From NCBI GenBank assembly GCA_030522415.1, contig CM060112.1, positions 4,474,001 to 4,538,000 of the forward strand: 64,000 nucleotides of DNA, given 5' to 3'. Both the position numbers and the translations under genes were made by a program. The DNA comes from Channallabes apus. Its lineage: Eukaryota > Chordata > Actinopteri > Siluriformes > Clariidae. The notes beneath the pieces are model-generated. The model saw nothing but the letters and a program-made list of their open reading frames with translations, was not told where the DNA came from and did no database searches. Shown in pieces: positions 11,966 to 23,229 of the stretch; the first letter of the stretch is position 1; every line of letters starts with the position of its first letter.

Positions 11966-11990
11966 TGCATGATTTGCAGCAATCAAGTTG
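11200..11990. other. Intergenic DNA with simple repeats
   Basis: (GT)n at about 11475-11495 and (TA)n at about 11925-11961; no gene recognised. Confidence 0.5.
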
Positions 11991-12009
11991 AGTAAGTACT
12001 GTATCAGGT

Positions 12010-12245
12010 ATCAGCTAAGATAAATCAATGGCAAATGGTCCATGTTTCAAGCTGTTGTCGTCTGTGATATCTACTTTGGGGGTTTTTGTGTGTGTTTGGT
12101 GCTACTTTGTGTCTCTTCTTTACAAAAGCTGTTACTGTTTGCTTTCTTTTCAGACATGGTGTTTTCTTTCCAGATCTCTCGTTACATTTGTTTTTTTGTT
12201 ACCCACATATTATAAAGAGCCCTAGTCATGTGACTGAGTATCCCT
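12010..12245 (+). repeat. Diverged repeat, copy 2 (pair with 9190-9425)
   Basis: Same block order as the copy about 2.8 kb upstream. It is either an interspersed repeat inserted twice or a local duplication. Confidence 0.6.
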
Positions 12246-12424
12246 TCCTGGAAATCAGTGTGAAGAAAAATGCGCATTATAAAATTCCCAGGTATTTAAA
12301 TATACTGTATATACATACATATTGATGTATAGTATATATTTTGGGTATAATATTTTGGTTTTGTTATACAAATTATTTTAGTAAACATCATATACAGTAT
12401 ATACAGTATATAAGTGTATATATA

Positions 12425-12706
12425 GCAGCATAATGGGTGTAGTGGTCAGCACAGTCTTCTTGCACCCCTTGCAGTGTCCTGGTTCGATTCTCGCTTGGGG
12501 TCTGTGTGTGTTGAGTTTGCATGTTCTCTCTGTGCTTGCTGAGTTTTCTCCAGGTACTCTAGTTTCTTCTCACAGTCCAAAGACATGCAGATTAGGTCAA
12601 CTGGCGTTCCCAAATAGGCCGTAGTGTGTGAACAAACGTGTGAATGTGTGTATGTGTGTATGTGTGTATGTGCCCTTCGACACCCGAAGTCTCCCTGCAA
12701 CCCCTA
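12425..12706 (+). mobile_element. tRNA-headed SINE-like repeat, degenerate
   Basis: The order GTGTAGTGGTCAGCACAG, GGTTCGATTCTCGC, GAGTTTGCATGTTCTC, CACAGTCCAAAGACATGCAG is the same as the copy at 20009-20331. It is more diverged and truncated at the 3' end. Confidence 0.65.
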
Positions 12707-13000
12707 CACATACAGTATATATGAGAGTGCATTAAATAGCCGAAATGTCAACATTAAACAAGGACTTTGGCAGTATGTTTTGGACTCTACAATTCATTGC
12801 TAACCACCTACAAACCCCTACAATCCATCTTTAAATAATTCTTAATAATAAATCTTAATCTCCAGAACCGCCATGAGCCGAAACAAACTCGAAAACTTTC
12901 TCTGCAAGCTTTCCTACAATTCTAAAAGTTGGTGAACCGTCATATTTACATGATTTTGCTTTCTGAACTTAGAAGGGTGTGAATTAAGAGAGTTGAATTT

Positions 13001-13246
13001 CATTCATTCTTGATACCGCTTTGTTCCGTATACAGGGTCGCAGAGGGCCTGGATCCTGTTCCAGGAGGAGAGACGGCACGAGGCAGGGTAGACCCTGGAC
13101 AGGATGCCAATCAATGCAAGGCACATACACACACGCACACACACATGCACAACGGTTTAGGAACTAACCATGAGGAGACCCACCAAGCACGGAACATACA
13201 TGCAACCTGGTTAGCCACACTGCTAACCACTACGCCACCGTGCCAC
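13001..13246 (-). mobile_element. tRNA-headed SINE-like repeat, minus orientation, internally deleted
   Basis: The plus strand shows the reversed head (GCTAACCACTACGCCACCGT at about 13221-13240) and the reversed tail (GATACCGCTTTGTTCCGTAT near 13012). The middle is shortened relative to 20009-20331 and carries a (CA)n expansion. Confidence 0.6.
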
Positions 13247-14080
13247 ACATTTCTTTGTGTTATTTTAGTTAGTTTATGCCATGTACTGTATGCATCTTTG
13301 ATTACATCCTTAATACAATACTTATGAGGTGTGTAGTATGTCATTTATTACAGTTGAATCTTTTTTTCTTTAGAATTTCGGGAAATTTATATAACATGTT
13401 ATCATGAAGTTCTTCAACATGTGAAGATCCATTTCAATGTTTTATGTTTTAAAATGTCTTCTATGAACTCAAGTTACATAAATATATTCAAAATTTCTCT
13501 GAGTTTGATGTGTGTAAATATAAACCTGAGTTGTGCAGCTTCACTACTGCCAGAGCTGCTGTTATATAAAATTCATAAACTCCGCCTGGCCAATCAGATT
13601 TTCGATTTCTCCCACTTCTGTAGGGAATTTAGGTCCTGAGCTGACGACTTAAATGAGCTTGAATTAATAAACTCTCACCTCCTGTGATGTGAAAACAGTG
13701 TACACTGGACGCCTTAATTTAATCCTGTTTATTTTCCAATGAGCCGGTGGCTGTGTTAGGGTTAACAAGTTTTAAAAATGGGTTTAAATACATATACAGT
13801 TGCAAAATACCAAGGTATCACCAACAGTACATGTGAAATACAATCAATGTTTAAAAATAAGACATAATTATGTACAATAAGTGATAGATGGTGTAGATGT
13901 TTAAAAAAAAGGGAACAAATTTAAATCTTAGAAAAATCATGTAAAAATGCAGTAGGTTTATTAATAATCTTTTTTTTTTAAAGAGTAAAAGAAGAAGAGG
14001 ACTGGATTTCATACTGAGGAGGAAATCAGAAAAGGTATTAAAACAAAGAAGAAAAAAAACTTTTACTAAATAAATTCCAT
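13247..14080. other. Intergenic DNA, no gene recognised
   Basis: AT-rich with short A/T runs. The 72-codon frame at 13421 has no recognisable family. Confidence 0.35.
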
Positions 14081-14470
14081 CATGTGTCTTCTGTTAAAGC
14101 CCACTGTCCTTTGTCCTCCAAAGGACACACTTTTGAGTATGAACAGGTTTTGGACAGAGAGGATAAATGGTTCGTGGTAAAAGTGGAAACTCCTTCTCTA
14201 AACAGAGGTGTTTGTCTTAGGCACACACTGCCTCCTATTTTTGAAGCTGCTCTTTCATCCATCATTTCACCTTAACAGCTTCCGCTCCCCTACTCTCTAA
14301 CGACTCTCCCTCCTACTCCCTCCTTTCACCATGAAGGTCTCTAATATGAGGAACTTTTCAACTTACCTTAGACTGAAGAAGCTACTTTAGGTGAGTAGTG
14401 ACTTTAGATGAGTCCACTTGACGTGACTGCCAGATAACCTCACCTGGGTGACTGAGAAGATTGACAGACA
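14080..14470 (+). mobile_element. 3' remnant of a GIY-YIG-type (Penelope-like) retroelement
   Basis: A 63-codon frame at 14084 contains EYEQVLDREDKWFVVKVETP and SLNRGVCLRH. This resembles the C-terminal block with DREDxWFxRGVKE and PSLNRGGGLRHxL found in many fish retroelement polyproteins. The usual residues between WFV and KVE are missing, so it is decayed. Downstream, CTGAAGAAGCTACTTTAGGT and a partly repeated GATGAGTCCACTTGACGTGA match the typical tail of such elements. Class assignment is from memory of the family and is tentative. Confidence 0.5.
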
Positions 14471-14719
14471 CTGACTGCTTAACCTCAGTGTTTTATATCA
14501 ACATTTGTGTGAAGAATGCTTTTAAATTTGGGTCGATTTTCATGCAGTATTTTGGTAAAATCACTTTCATGTAATTTTCATGGTCTTTCAATCATAACTA
14601 AACCACTGCTGTTAAACACAAGCATTCATCTTTAAGCACAAAACTGGGATTGAAAATGCTGACTTTTTTCCAGTTGTTTTTTGACTATAGAATTAATGTA
14701 GCTGTGAATCTACATCTTA

Positions 14720-15325
14720 TGCCTCTTTTCCACTGCATAGTACGGCACAACACGGTTCAGTTCAACTCACTTCGGTTCGGCTCAGTTCGGCTCGGTTTGC
14801 GCTTCCACTGCAGTTTAGTAACGCTTTAGAGTGGGCGGGATAACTCACGTGTCGTTTAGTCGCGGCGCCGCTACTGCCGTGACATCATCGTAAACGCGCC
14901 ACAAACAAACACACAACAATGGAGCATATCGACGGCATGGTGTTCTTCATTCTCGGCATGTGGATGTTTTTAACAGCGAGACGAAGGAGTTTGTTTCAAA
15001 AGAGGCTGATGGCAGCCAAAGAAAAATTTTGGTTAATACAAAAAGGTGCGTGCGATCCTTCTCTGGCTGTTCTAAATATAGCGGTTCTGTTGTGTCTCGT
15101 GTCGCAAGTTCGGTGACGCAGTAATGAAGATTTTCTCCGGCCAATCAGTGACCAGCGGAGTTTACACGTTTGCACGTTTTGGTAACGGTTCAGCGCGCTT
15201 GGAACCTCGGCTGAGGTGGTACTAAAAAAAGGACCAGGTACCAGATACTGTTCCCAGTGGAAAACCCCCCAAAGGTGAGTAGAACTGAACCGTGTCGTGA
15301 CGTACTATGCAGTGGAAAAGAGGCA
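14720..15325. mobile_element. PIF/Harbinger-like DNA element with about 38-bp inverted repeats
   Basis: The left end TGCCTCTTTTCCACTGCATA and the right end TATGCAGTGGAAAAGAGGCA are exact inverted copies, with similarity extending inward over GTACGGCACAACACGGTTC. Flanks are TTA on the left and TAA on the right, consistent in size with the TWA target of Harbinger elements, though the two flanks are reverse complements rather than identical. The interior GC content is above its surroundings. A 65-codon frame at 14919 may be a fragment of a carried protein; no transposase core is visible. Confidence 0.65.
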
Positions 15326-15879
15326 TAAATGATCCCTGAATAAAAAGAATCACACCTGAGCAAAACCAAGGAACAGGAGTGACTAATTAAGTGCCATGGC
15401 AACAGGAAACCAGACCAGGAAGCTTCACCAAAATAAGGAAGGAGGGAGGAAAAGCACAAACAAACAGGAAAGGTAAATATTTCTGACGCTGTGGACTTTT
15501 GACTTGAGATATTTAATAATACTTGAGTAATGACATTGCATCGTGTTGCTCGGTGTGTCTCAGCGTTGTCTGCGTAGACGCCGATGTTGGAGGGGCAGGT
15601 GGGAGTCTTCCTGTTCGCTGCAGAAAGCTACGTCCTTCCTGTTTTCACATACAGCAGCAGAGCTCCGGCTTCGTGGACGCACCCCCTGATCCAGCCTCCT
15701 CACCTTTCATCAACGACACATCAGCATCATCATCAGAGAGAGAGAGAAAGCTAAAGACTTAGAACAATCAGGGATAACAGCTGGATGTGAACACTAGAGG
15801 CTAGCAACAACTGCCAGACATTATTTAAATGTAAACAGAAGCCGACTGTGTAGGTGATGGTGTTGTATCTTGTAGCCAG

Positions 15880-16030
15880 AGGGGGTAAATTTACTTTGTT
15901 ACTGTATTTAAGGAAATATATTATACATCTGTACTTTTCTTAAGTAGTTTTCTTAAAAGGAACTTTTTTTCACTTTTACTCCACTACATCATACAGGAAA
16001 TATTTGTACTTTTACTTCACTACATTTCTG
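15880..16030. mobile_element. hAT-like terminal fragment
   Basis: TACTTTTCTTAAGTAGTTTT, TTTTACTCCACTACAT and TACTTTTACTTCACTACATT repeat the subterminal motif style of the hAT element at 6010-7502. No target duplication was identified. Confidence 0.4.
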
Positions 16031-16201
16031 CATGGTGTTGGGTTACATAACCACAGCTGTCAGAAATAAAATAAAATGTTGTATTTTCAATAAACAGACC
16101 CCCAACATGTCTACATACACAAATTTTGGCTCCAGGTTCAGTAATGAAAATATTACATATATTATGATAAACAGAATGAGCAGCTCACCTCTCATATCTT
16201 C

Positions 16202-16382
16202 TGGTCCGAGTCATTCATTCTTTTGTCACGTGACTCTCATAGACGCTATGCAGTGCTTTAGGCAGGAAACAGGTTTGAATGGTTCTTCTCATGAGTCTTC
16301 TAGTCGTTCGTTCTTTTGAATCTATTGCACTGCATAGCGTCTATGAGAGTAACGTGACAAAAGAACGAATGACTCGGACTAG
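16202..16382. repeat. Foldback repeat with about 55-bp arms
   Basis: The arm at 16202-16256 and the inverted arm at 16327-16382 pair almost perfectly, with only a few mismatches. Both contain ACTCTCATAGACGCTATGCA and its reverse. The 70-bp loop itself contains related CTTCTAGTCGTTCGTTC motifs. It is likely a MITE or snapback element. Confidence 0.75.
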
Positions 16383-16574
16383 AAGACTCGAGAGGTACCT
16401 ACTCATTTCTGTTTCCTGTACATAACCTATGGAGGTTTTGCGATGCTTTGCACATGTGTGCCCAGTAGAAAATAAACAAATCACTCTCTGAGATACTCGT
16501 TCTTCTGAGTCACGTTAGAAATTAATTTAAAAAGAGTGAATCGGTCATGAACGACACATTTCCATTGTGACATG

Positions 16575-16610
16575 CTTGGCCACACGGTGGCTTAGTGGTT
16601 AGCACTGTTG
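16575..16610 (+). mobile_element. SINE head fragment
   Basis: CACACGGTGGCTTAGTGGTT followed by AGCACTGTTG matches only the first part of the SINE at 20009. Confidence 0.5.
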
Positions 16611-16685
16611 ACAGACGACAGACGAGACAGGGGTTAAATAAAAGCGGGACACAGGATATGTAACCACTGATGCATGTTGTAGATG

Positions 16686-16691
16686 TTTATT
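16686..16691 (-). terminator. lnp1: Candidate polyadenylation signal for lnp1
   Basis: TTTATT on plus strand is AATAAA on minus, about 150 nt downstream of the lnp1 stop codon at 16841. Confidence 0.5.
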
Positions 16692-16840
16692 TATCTTGCC
16701 TCTTTATGGAAGTGATGGGAACAGTGAAGTTCCTGGTCTTCTCTCCGTGTTTCTCCAGCTTTCACACACATTTCTTCACGGCAGATCAGACACACGTTAC
16801 CCAAATCATTCTATAAACAAAAAAGATCTCAAATAAGCAT

Positions 16841-17125
16841 TTATTGATCTACCCCTGATCTACCCCTGACAGCCACACCCTGACACACAGCACTCACAAG
16901 TGACGGGACTCTGTGTTTAGGGGAGCGCAGCATCCTCCTGAAGGACTCGGTCAGCTTGGGGACGGTGCTGATGTGACTCTCTGCCACTGCAGCTTTATCC
17001 CCTCTGCATTCGTCTGAGGAGACGCGGCGAGCGCGAGGGTGGGACCGAACCTCTCTCACCTCCTCATGGCTCTTCAGGTCAGGTGGAGTCAAAAGATGTT
17101 TCAGACGCATGGCCTCCAGCTGGGA
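16841..17125 (-). other. lnp1: lnp1 terminal coding exon
   Basis: 285 nt, 94 codons plus TAA, from SQLEAMRLKHLLTPPDLK to GRSGVDQ. The acceptor is preceded by a TTTTTCACTTTCTCAG pyrimidine tract on the minus strand. Confidence 0.75.
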
Positions 17126-17895
17126 CTGAGAAAGTGAAAAATATGATATAAAAAAGATGATCGATAATACAGTATGTACTCTGATCATATAAATCCCATC
17201 GTAGGAACTGCAGGTTTACTTGTAAGGTTCTACACGTCTGGTTTATATTTATTTCAGTGTGAACAGTGTGCGTCTGTCACTCCTCTCGGGTGAGAACGTG
17301 AACTCTGGAATTCTGCTTTCATAAAAGATTTTTTTTTTAATGACATGAGTATATACACAAATAAATTTCGGGTAATAAAATAGTTGAAGCAGCTGGAAAA
17401 TGCTGCTGGTTTTGTCACCATGTCGCTATAACTCTACTAAAACTACGTCCAAATTATTAAAAAAGTAGATCTTTAATCAATAATACATATACTTTACTCA
17501 CTGACACATTCCATGAAAAGACTCAATGGAGGACAAGCAGGGGAGAAATATAAAGAATGCAGCACACACATCTCGCACTAGTTCTTCTGCTCCTCAGTTT
17601 GCTTCACCTTCTTCATCTATATAGTTAACATCTTTATCTTTTTCTGATACGCACCGTGCAGGGCAGTGAAGCTCGGCGGTCGTACGTGGAGGGTCTGGAC
17701 CTCTGGAAGCTCCTCTTGCGCTCTTTGGTGCTGCGATCGTCTCTGCCTCCGTGTCCCCAGTAGCTGCTCATCCAGTTGGTGAAGTTTCCATCATCGTCCT
17801 CGTCGTTGTCCACGACGATGGCAGGGAGAAGACGCAGAGACAGTTTGGAGGCCGGTGTGTATGGAGCTCTCGCTCGAACTCCCGACTTAAAGACC
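16841..17895 (-). CDS. lnp1: LNP1-like protein (leukemia NUP98 fusion partner 1), C-terminal two exons
   Basis: Minus-strand exons run from about 17895 to 17655 and from 17125 to 16841 (TAA). They are joined in phase 0 through donor ACG|GTGCGT and acceptor TTTCTCAG. The first reads DNDEDDDGNFTNWMSSYWGH then RSFQRSRPSTYDRRASLPC, which resembles the acidic start and WMSSFWGH...TSLPC core of human LNP1. The second contains VPKLTESFRRMLRSPKHRVPSL, resembling the human SESF...LCFRTKRSASL segment. The protein is small, basic and low-complexity, of unknown function; the human gene is named from a NUP98 fusion. No in-frame ATG lies in the 5' exon, so the start must be in an unlocated upstream exon. 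The 5' edge at 17895 (CCTCAG acceptor) is approximate. Confidence 0.72.
17655..17895 (-). other. lnp1: lnp1 internal coding exon
   Basis: Encodes the acidic patch and the WMSSYWGH motif; donor at 17654-17649. The N-terminal 20 or so codons of this exon (SGVRARAPYTPASKL) have no clear counterpart in mammalian LNP1. Confidence 0.65.
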
Positions 17896-18117
17896 CTGAG
17901 GGACTGTAGCTACTAGACTTTAGGCAAAACGAAATGGAAAGATCTCTGAAGATCTGCAGATGATCCGCTCTGTGGAGTTGAGAGGGACGGATCTCCGAGC
18001 TTGTTTAGGTGAGGTTTGGAAGACACCCGGGTTTCGGGCGAAGTCTTTAAATAAGCGAATCCTCTGTAATCTGTTTAGCATCAGAGAACGAGGGAGAGAG
18101 AGAGAGAGAGAGATATT

Positions 18118-18121
<4 letters not shown>

Positions 18122-18191
<70 letters not shown>
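18122..18191. repeat. (GT)35 microsatellite
   Basis: 70 bp of uninterrupted GT preceded by a (GA)n run near 18088-18113. Candidate length-polymorphic marker. Confidence 0.95.
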
Positions 18192-18192
<1 letters not shown>

Positions 18193-18254
18193 TTGAGAGT
18201 GGGGGTGTTTTGCTGTTAAAGTATTTCCATTTCAGCGCCTAAGGGGAACAAACA

Positions 18255-18257
18255 CAC

Positions 18258-18290
<33 letters not shown>

Positions 18291-18408
18291 TCCACTCACT
18301 GTCGATCGTTACAGGCCGCAGCAGTGAGGGATTGTGGGATCGTCCTCCAGCATCACACACTCTGCTACAATCATCTCAGTTTCATTCAAAGATAAGATAA
18401 ATAACCAT

Positions 18409-18446
<38 letters not shown>
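18255..18446. repeat. CA then GT microsatellites in opposite polarity
   Basis: (CA)n at about 18255-18288 and (GT)n at about 18411-18446, about 120 bp apart and able to pair with each other. Confidence 0.9.
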
Positions 18447-18450
<4 letters not shown>

Positions 18451-20008
18451 TGTTCAATGACCTGTATCCCACGAACGCCTCTCTCCGGTATTCCGTGCCG
18501 TGACCCCTTTTCTTTGGTGAATATAACAGATGAGGTTTTGTTAATGTGTAATCTGGGACACACTTCCTCCGCCTCTGTCTACTGTCCCGCTCCGCTTGTG
18601 TGTGCAGCCGCTCATCACACCGTCCCTCAGGGTGAAAAAACAAAACATCTAGAACATCATGATGTCTCGTGAACTGTAAAATTGATGCTCTGTACGCTTC
18701 CTGTGTCCATAAAACCCTGCTGTTCACTGAAATGCACATAAACAGGTATAAGCATGACTGAACATGAATTGAGTCTTAGAGCTTCTTTTAGGATTCATCT
18801 CTTGTATGTCAGACTTTCTCATATGAGCGGTGTTCATGATGGTAAATAATAAACTGTGAGCCCTGTCTGTTCTTATAGCGGTGACCGTGTCTGTTATCTT
18901 CTTTTTAACTTGACTAGCACAATTGACTAACACGTGCTTCGGTTAAATGTCCTTCTTCTGTGTTTAACACGCCCAGAGTGAATGAGTGCAGTTACCATTT
19001 GTCACTGATTAGACGTGGTGTTACACAGAGGTAGGTCTGGTTCTGTGTCCAGTCATCTGATGTCCAGTCGTCTCCAGTAAGTGCAATAAAAGTAGCTGCC
19101 TCACTTTCACAACCTTTTTCAATGTCTTACATTTAGTGTTTTCCCATAGAAATAGTTCCTCTTGAAGAGACCTCGAGCAAACGACTTTGGTTTTATCGAT
19201 TTAAACTTCCATCCAGAAGTTTTTTATTATCAGCCTTGCCGTTTAGCTCACCTGGTGATGTTTCCTCAATCGTCTTATTATTCGCGTTAAATGCGCCGTT
19301 ATCACTCTGCGATTAGGGGAAACCATTAGGGTCAAAGTTGGTCATATGATTAATTTGCGTTAAAATATCAAAACATTAAAATTTCTAGATTAATGCACAT
19401 GTGTTAACGCGTTAATATTAACAGCTCTAATAAGCACGTATCCATTTCCTGAGTCTACTACAGTACATCAAAGTCATTTGCATGTTCTATAGAAATCAGG
19501 CCAAATCAAAGGGCTCCGGCAAGTCATAGGAAGTATGACCATATAAGGAATGAGAAAGAAGCGGGAGGGGGCAGGTGCACGAAAGAGAGAGAGAAGCATA
19601 TGAAATTTAACACCGCCTAGGGAAAAGGTACAGTTAGAAGTGCTAAGTAACCTAAGAGTGGATCTCTAGCCTATCAGGACAGGTGAACGTGCGAATAGCT
19701 TTTTTGGGGGATAAATAATAAAATTATTACACGTCTCATCCAGTTGTTTAGTGGTTTATGATCTATGCTTAGAACAAAAAAGTTTAGCTACAGAAGCTCA
19801 AAAAGGAGTTTATAGGAAGTACTGTATAATCACTACTAGGACCTTAAGAATGAATTGCATCCACACATTATGCTTGTGCCAGAACTCCAAATAAAAAACT
19901 GAGAAGTGAGACAGAAAAATATATTTTAAATGTATATTTACTGTTTACAGTTTTTTCTGAAATCATTTTTATGTACTTACAGTTAAATACTTTATGTCTA
20001 ATTCTGCA

Positions 20009-20331
20009 GCACGGTGGTGTAGTGGTTAGTGTGGTGGGTCCGGGTTCGATTCCCGTCTCTGTGTGCATGGAGTTTGCATGTTCTCTCCCCGTGCTTGGTG
20101 GGTTTCCTCCGGGTACTCCGGTTTCCTCCCACAGTCCAAAGACATGCAGGTTAGACTAATTGCCGTTCACAAAATTTCCCGTAGTGTGTGAATGAGTGTG
20201 TAGTGTGTGAGAGTGTGTGCCCTGTCCAGGTTGTACCCCGCCTCGTGCCCTAAGCCTCCTGGGATCGGCACCAGGCCCCCCCGTGACCCTGAATACAGGA
20301 TAAAGCGGTAAAGATGATGAGTGAGTGAGTA
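20009..20331 (+). mobile_element. tRNA-headed SINE-like repeat, fullest copy
   Basis: GCACGGTGGTGTAGTGGTTA head, GGGTTCGATTCCCGTCTC B-box, GGAGTTTGCATGTTCTCTCC, GTTTCCTCCCACAGTCCAAA body, and GACCCTGAATACAGGATAAA with a GTGAGTGAGT tail. This is the common fish repeat layout. Copies or fragments are at 12425, 13001 and 16575. Confidence 0.75.
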
Positions 20332-20364
20332 AGAGTGATGTTTAATTCTTTTATTTTTTATTAT

Positions 20365-20870
20365 AATGTTTATCCCATATCAGACTGGAACCCATACTTG
20401 GACTGATCCAAGTACTTGGAAGACGGTCCTGTCCTCGGCTGATGCAGACAGCTGTTCTCTAAGGACTTGTGACTCTGCTCGATAGTTCAGGACTGGAGTT
20501 TCCTACAGTCTACCTGAGCCTCCAGTAACGAACTGGACTCAATATTAACTTCTCCACATCTCCTGTTATAATGAACTTCAAGCCTCCTAACACACAGTAT
20601 GAGTGCAGATCAATCCCTGCTATCCGTAATCACCCAGATGAGGATGGGTTCCCTGTTCTGTCTGGTTCCTCTTAAGGTTTCTTCGTATTGACATCTCGAG
20701 TTTTTCCTTGCCGCTGTCACCGTCGTCCTTGGCTTGTTCATCAGGGACGATCTGCTCATTCCGATTCATGCACATTCACATTCCATACAAACTTCAATAA
20801 TTCTTTTGATTGTGTAAAGCTGCTTTGCAACAATGACAATTGTAAAAAACAAACAAACAAACAAACAAAA
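20365..20870 (+). repeat. High-copy fish interspersed repeat
   Basis: The blocks TTCCTCTTAAGGTTTCTTC, AGTTTTTCCTTGCCGCTGTC, GGCTTGTTCATCAGGGA and GTAAAGCTGCTTTGCAACAA, ending in a (CAAA)n tail, are recognisable from a widespread fish repeat. Its class is not certain, and no coding frame is preserved. Confidence 0.5.
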
Positions 20871-21107
20871 AAAATGAAAATACATTTAATTAAATACTTA
20901 CCTTCAATACAACATACAACCCTCCCAACGTTCCCGAGAGATTCACGTTTTTCACTAATCTTTCCTAGTTTCCTCCGGTGGTCAAAATTCTCCCAAATGT
21001 ACTCAATTAAAATACACTTTTCCTTTCTTTTTTTAAACTAGATTTTAAATTAAAAAAGTTAAATATTTATCATTGTTTAATTAACAATGTTTTATTTTCT
21101 TCATTTA

Positions 21108-21108
21108 T

Positions 21109-21159
<51 letters not shown>

Positions 21160-21163
21160 TATT

Positions 21164-21194
<31 letters not shown>

Positions 21195-21204
21195 TTATTG
21201 TTGT
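21108..21204. repeat. (AAT)n then (ATT)n palindromic microsatellite
   Basis: An AAT run passes directly into ATT near 21160, so the two halves are self-complementary and can form a hairpin. Confidence 0.9.
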
Positions 21205-21759
21205 TCTTGTTGTTTAATTACAAATTAAACAAATGTATTAATCCAAAAATAATTGATTAATAAAAATAATTATTAAAACACACACATAAACTCTATATTT
21301 AAACTCAAAGACTATAAGGAGAAACTAGACCACATTAAACCAAAACACAACCCAGACAGAGGTCAAACACACCAGACACAAGAATAAGACACGTCCAACA
21401 GAACTAAATCAGCACACTTACCGAGTCACAGGGCGGAGTTTATCAGGTCAGGGGACATGCAGGGACGAAACTGTAGGAACTGTAGTATTACGTATCCGTC
21501 TATCTACAGTGGTGCTGTGGTGACAAAATGAGATGTAATGAATGGAAGGATCAGGCATGGGTCAAAACCAGGAAGTTTAACAAGAAATCTAAATCAGTGA
21601 ACTTTACAGAACAGGAAATCTGAGGCGGGGAAACACGATAAGACTGATGAGACACACGAGGCTGTAAATAAACAATAGACCCAACGTTCCAAGCTGAAAA
21701 AGGAAGGAAATGCTTATACACACACCAGGAAAATAATCTCCTTCTCTAATTACGTTATG

Positions 21760-22160
21760 TCGAGGGGCGTTCAAGTCAAACCAGGACTTTGACAAAAATC
21801 GATGGATAACTTGTCTTCCACTTGCGAAAGAGATGCATCTGTCTCTCTGAACTGTACACACCATCATTCACCAACACCACTCGCACATTACAGGAGCTCG
21901 GCTGGGAGATATTGCCACGTACAGTCCTGACCACACTCCAAGACACATGGAGTTCCTAGGAGGCCAGAGTTTCAGATCCTGGCTCCAGCATACTGAGAAA
22001 ACTTTTTACCTTGATGGTGTCCAAGGACCCCTAGTGGAACACTGGGATAAGAGCATTAGTGTAGCAGGGGATTATATAGAGACATAAAGGGAGTTTTTTA
22101 CTCTCATAACTGTGTTATTCTGCACAATAAAAAGTCCTGGTTTGACTTGAACACACCTTG
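21760..22160. mobile_element. Mariner-like deleted element (MITE)
   Basis: GTTCAAGTCAAACCAGGACTTT at about 21769 is inverted as AAAGTCCTGGTTTGACTTGAAC at about 22131-22152. The outer right end is followed by TA. The element is about 400 bp and has no intact transposase. The 87-codon minus frame at 21604-21867 covers its left part and is not a complete protein. Confidence 0.65.
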
Positions 22161-22320
22161 TATACACCATAAAATGCATCGCACAATTATCCCTTGTTAT
22201 AACTTGTTATAAAAATGAGCAAATATGAAACTGATTCCCATATTAAGAGCTAAAACATATATTTTACTTAAAAGTTGGAGACAGTATTTTTAAACACACT
22301 GTATAAAAATCTGTACACTG

Positions 22321-22321
<1 letters not shown>

Positions 22322-22367
<46 letters not shown>
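22322..22367. repeat. (GT)23 microsatellite
   Basis: 46 bp uninterrupted GT. Confidence 0.9.
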
Positions 22368-22369
<2 letters not shown>

Positions 22370-22766
22370 GTGTGTGAGTTGGGAATGGGAGGATTTCACC
22401 TCGGGTCAGTGACGTGTGTGTGAACACCAGCCCCGACCCGTACGGTGTCATTATATTGAAATGTGAACAGAGATCCGATCGATTCAGTCATGAGTGACGA
22501 GTCGGCCTCGGGATGGAGAGAGGCAAGATACACTGCAGACGAACACATCCTCTGTCTCGTAATGAAATTCATTATCGTTATTAGTTCATACATAATTATG
22601 TCATAGGCAATTGTTACAATTATGTTGTTATTTGGGTAAAAAAAATATTCTCATTAATTGTACACATTTTATGCATATTATGCAATTAATATTGTAAATA
22701 TTGGTTCTGTTATCACCTACAGTAATGACAGTCAAATAATTTGTCAATTGTTATAAAGGGTAAGAA

Positions 22767-22770
22767 TAAA

Positions 22771-22807
<37 letters not shown>

Positions 22808-22852
22808 TATATATAGAGAGAGCCAAGTATTTTAATATTAATATTTATATTG

Positions 22853-22893
<41 letters not shown>

Positions 22894-22894
22894 C
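22767..22894. repeat. Paired (AAT)n microsatellites
   Basis: (AAT)n at 22767-22804 and again at 22853-22894, separated by 48 bp. The poly-Asn frame at 22741 is an artefact of these. Confidence 0.9.
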
Positions 22895-23229
22895 AGATGG
22901 TTTTTCAATATTATAAATATAAAATATCGCATATTTGTACACAATTACCACAAATTAAAAAAGAGTTTAGAAGTGAGAGTGCAGAAATTTTATCTGATCT
23001 GTGATTACGTAATAACTCTTTTTCAGACTTTTATTTTAAAGCTATGTTTTAAAGCTTTATCTTTTCACAGAAATAACAAAGTAAAATAGAGTAGAAAAGA
23101 GTAATAAAACAAAATGTCCCGTTTAATTTTACATTCAATCTTTTATTTATATTTTATTTAAAATGTTATACATTTATTGTAATCACAACCAGGCAGTTCT
23201 TCTATTTCTACACGTAGTATTAGAGCTTT

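Larger units (their letters stand above)
17896..20008. other. Region upstream of lnp1, no gene recognised
   Basis: Holds large (GT)n/(CA)n tracts (listed separately) and, at about 19330-19430, a GCGTTAATATTAACAGCTCT-type hAT-end remnant. The first exon(s) of lnp1 may lie here or further upstream but could not be identified. Confidence 0.4.

Noticed and set aside
20009..20080. Possible tRNA gene
   Set aside because: It has A- and B-box-like blocks but no cloverleaf pairing that I could draw, and the rest of a SINE body follows.
22741..23004. 87-codon poly-Asn frame
   Set aside because: Translation of two AAT microsatellites.
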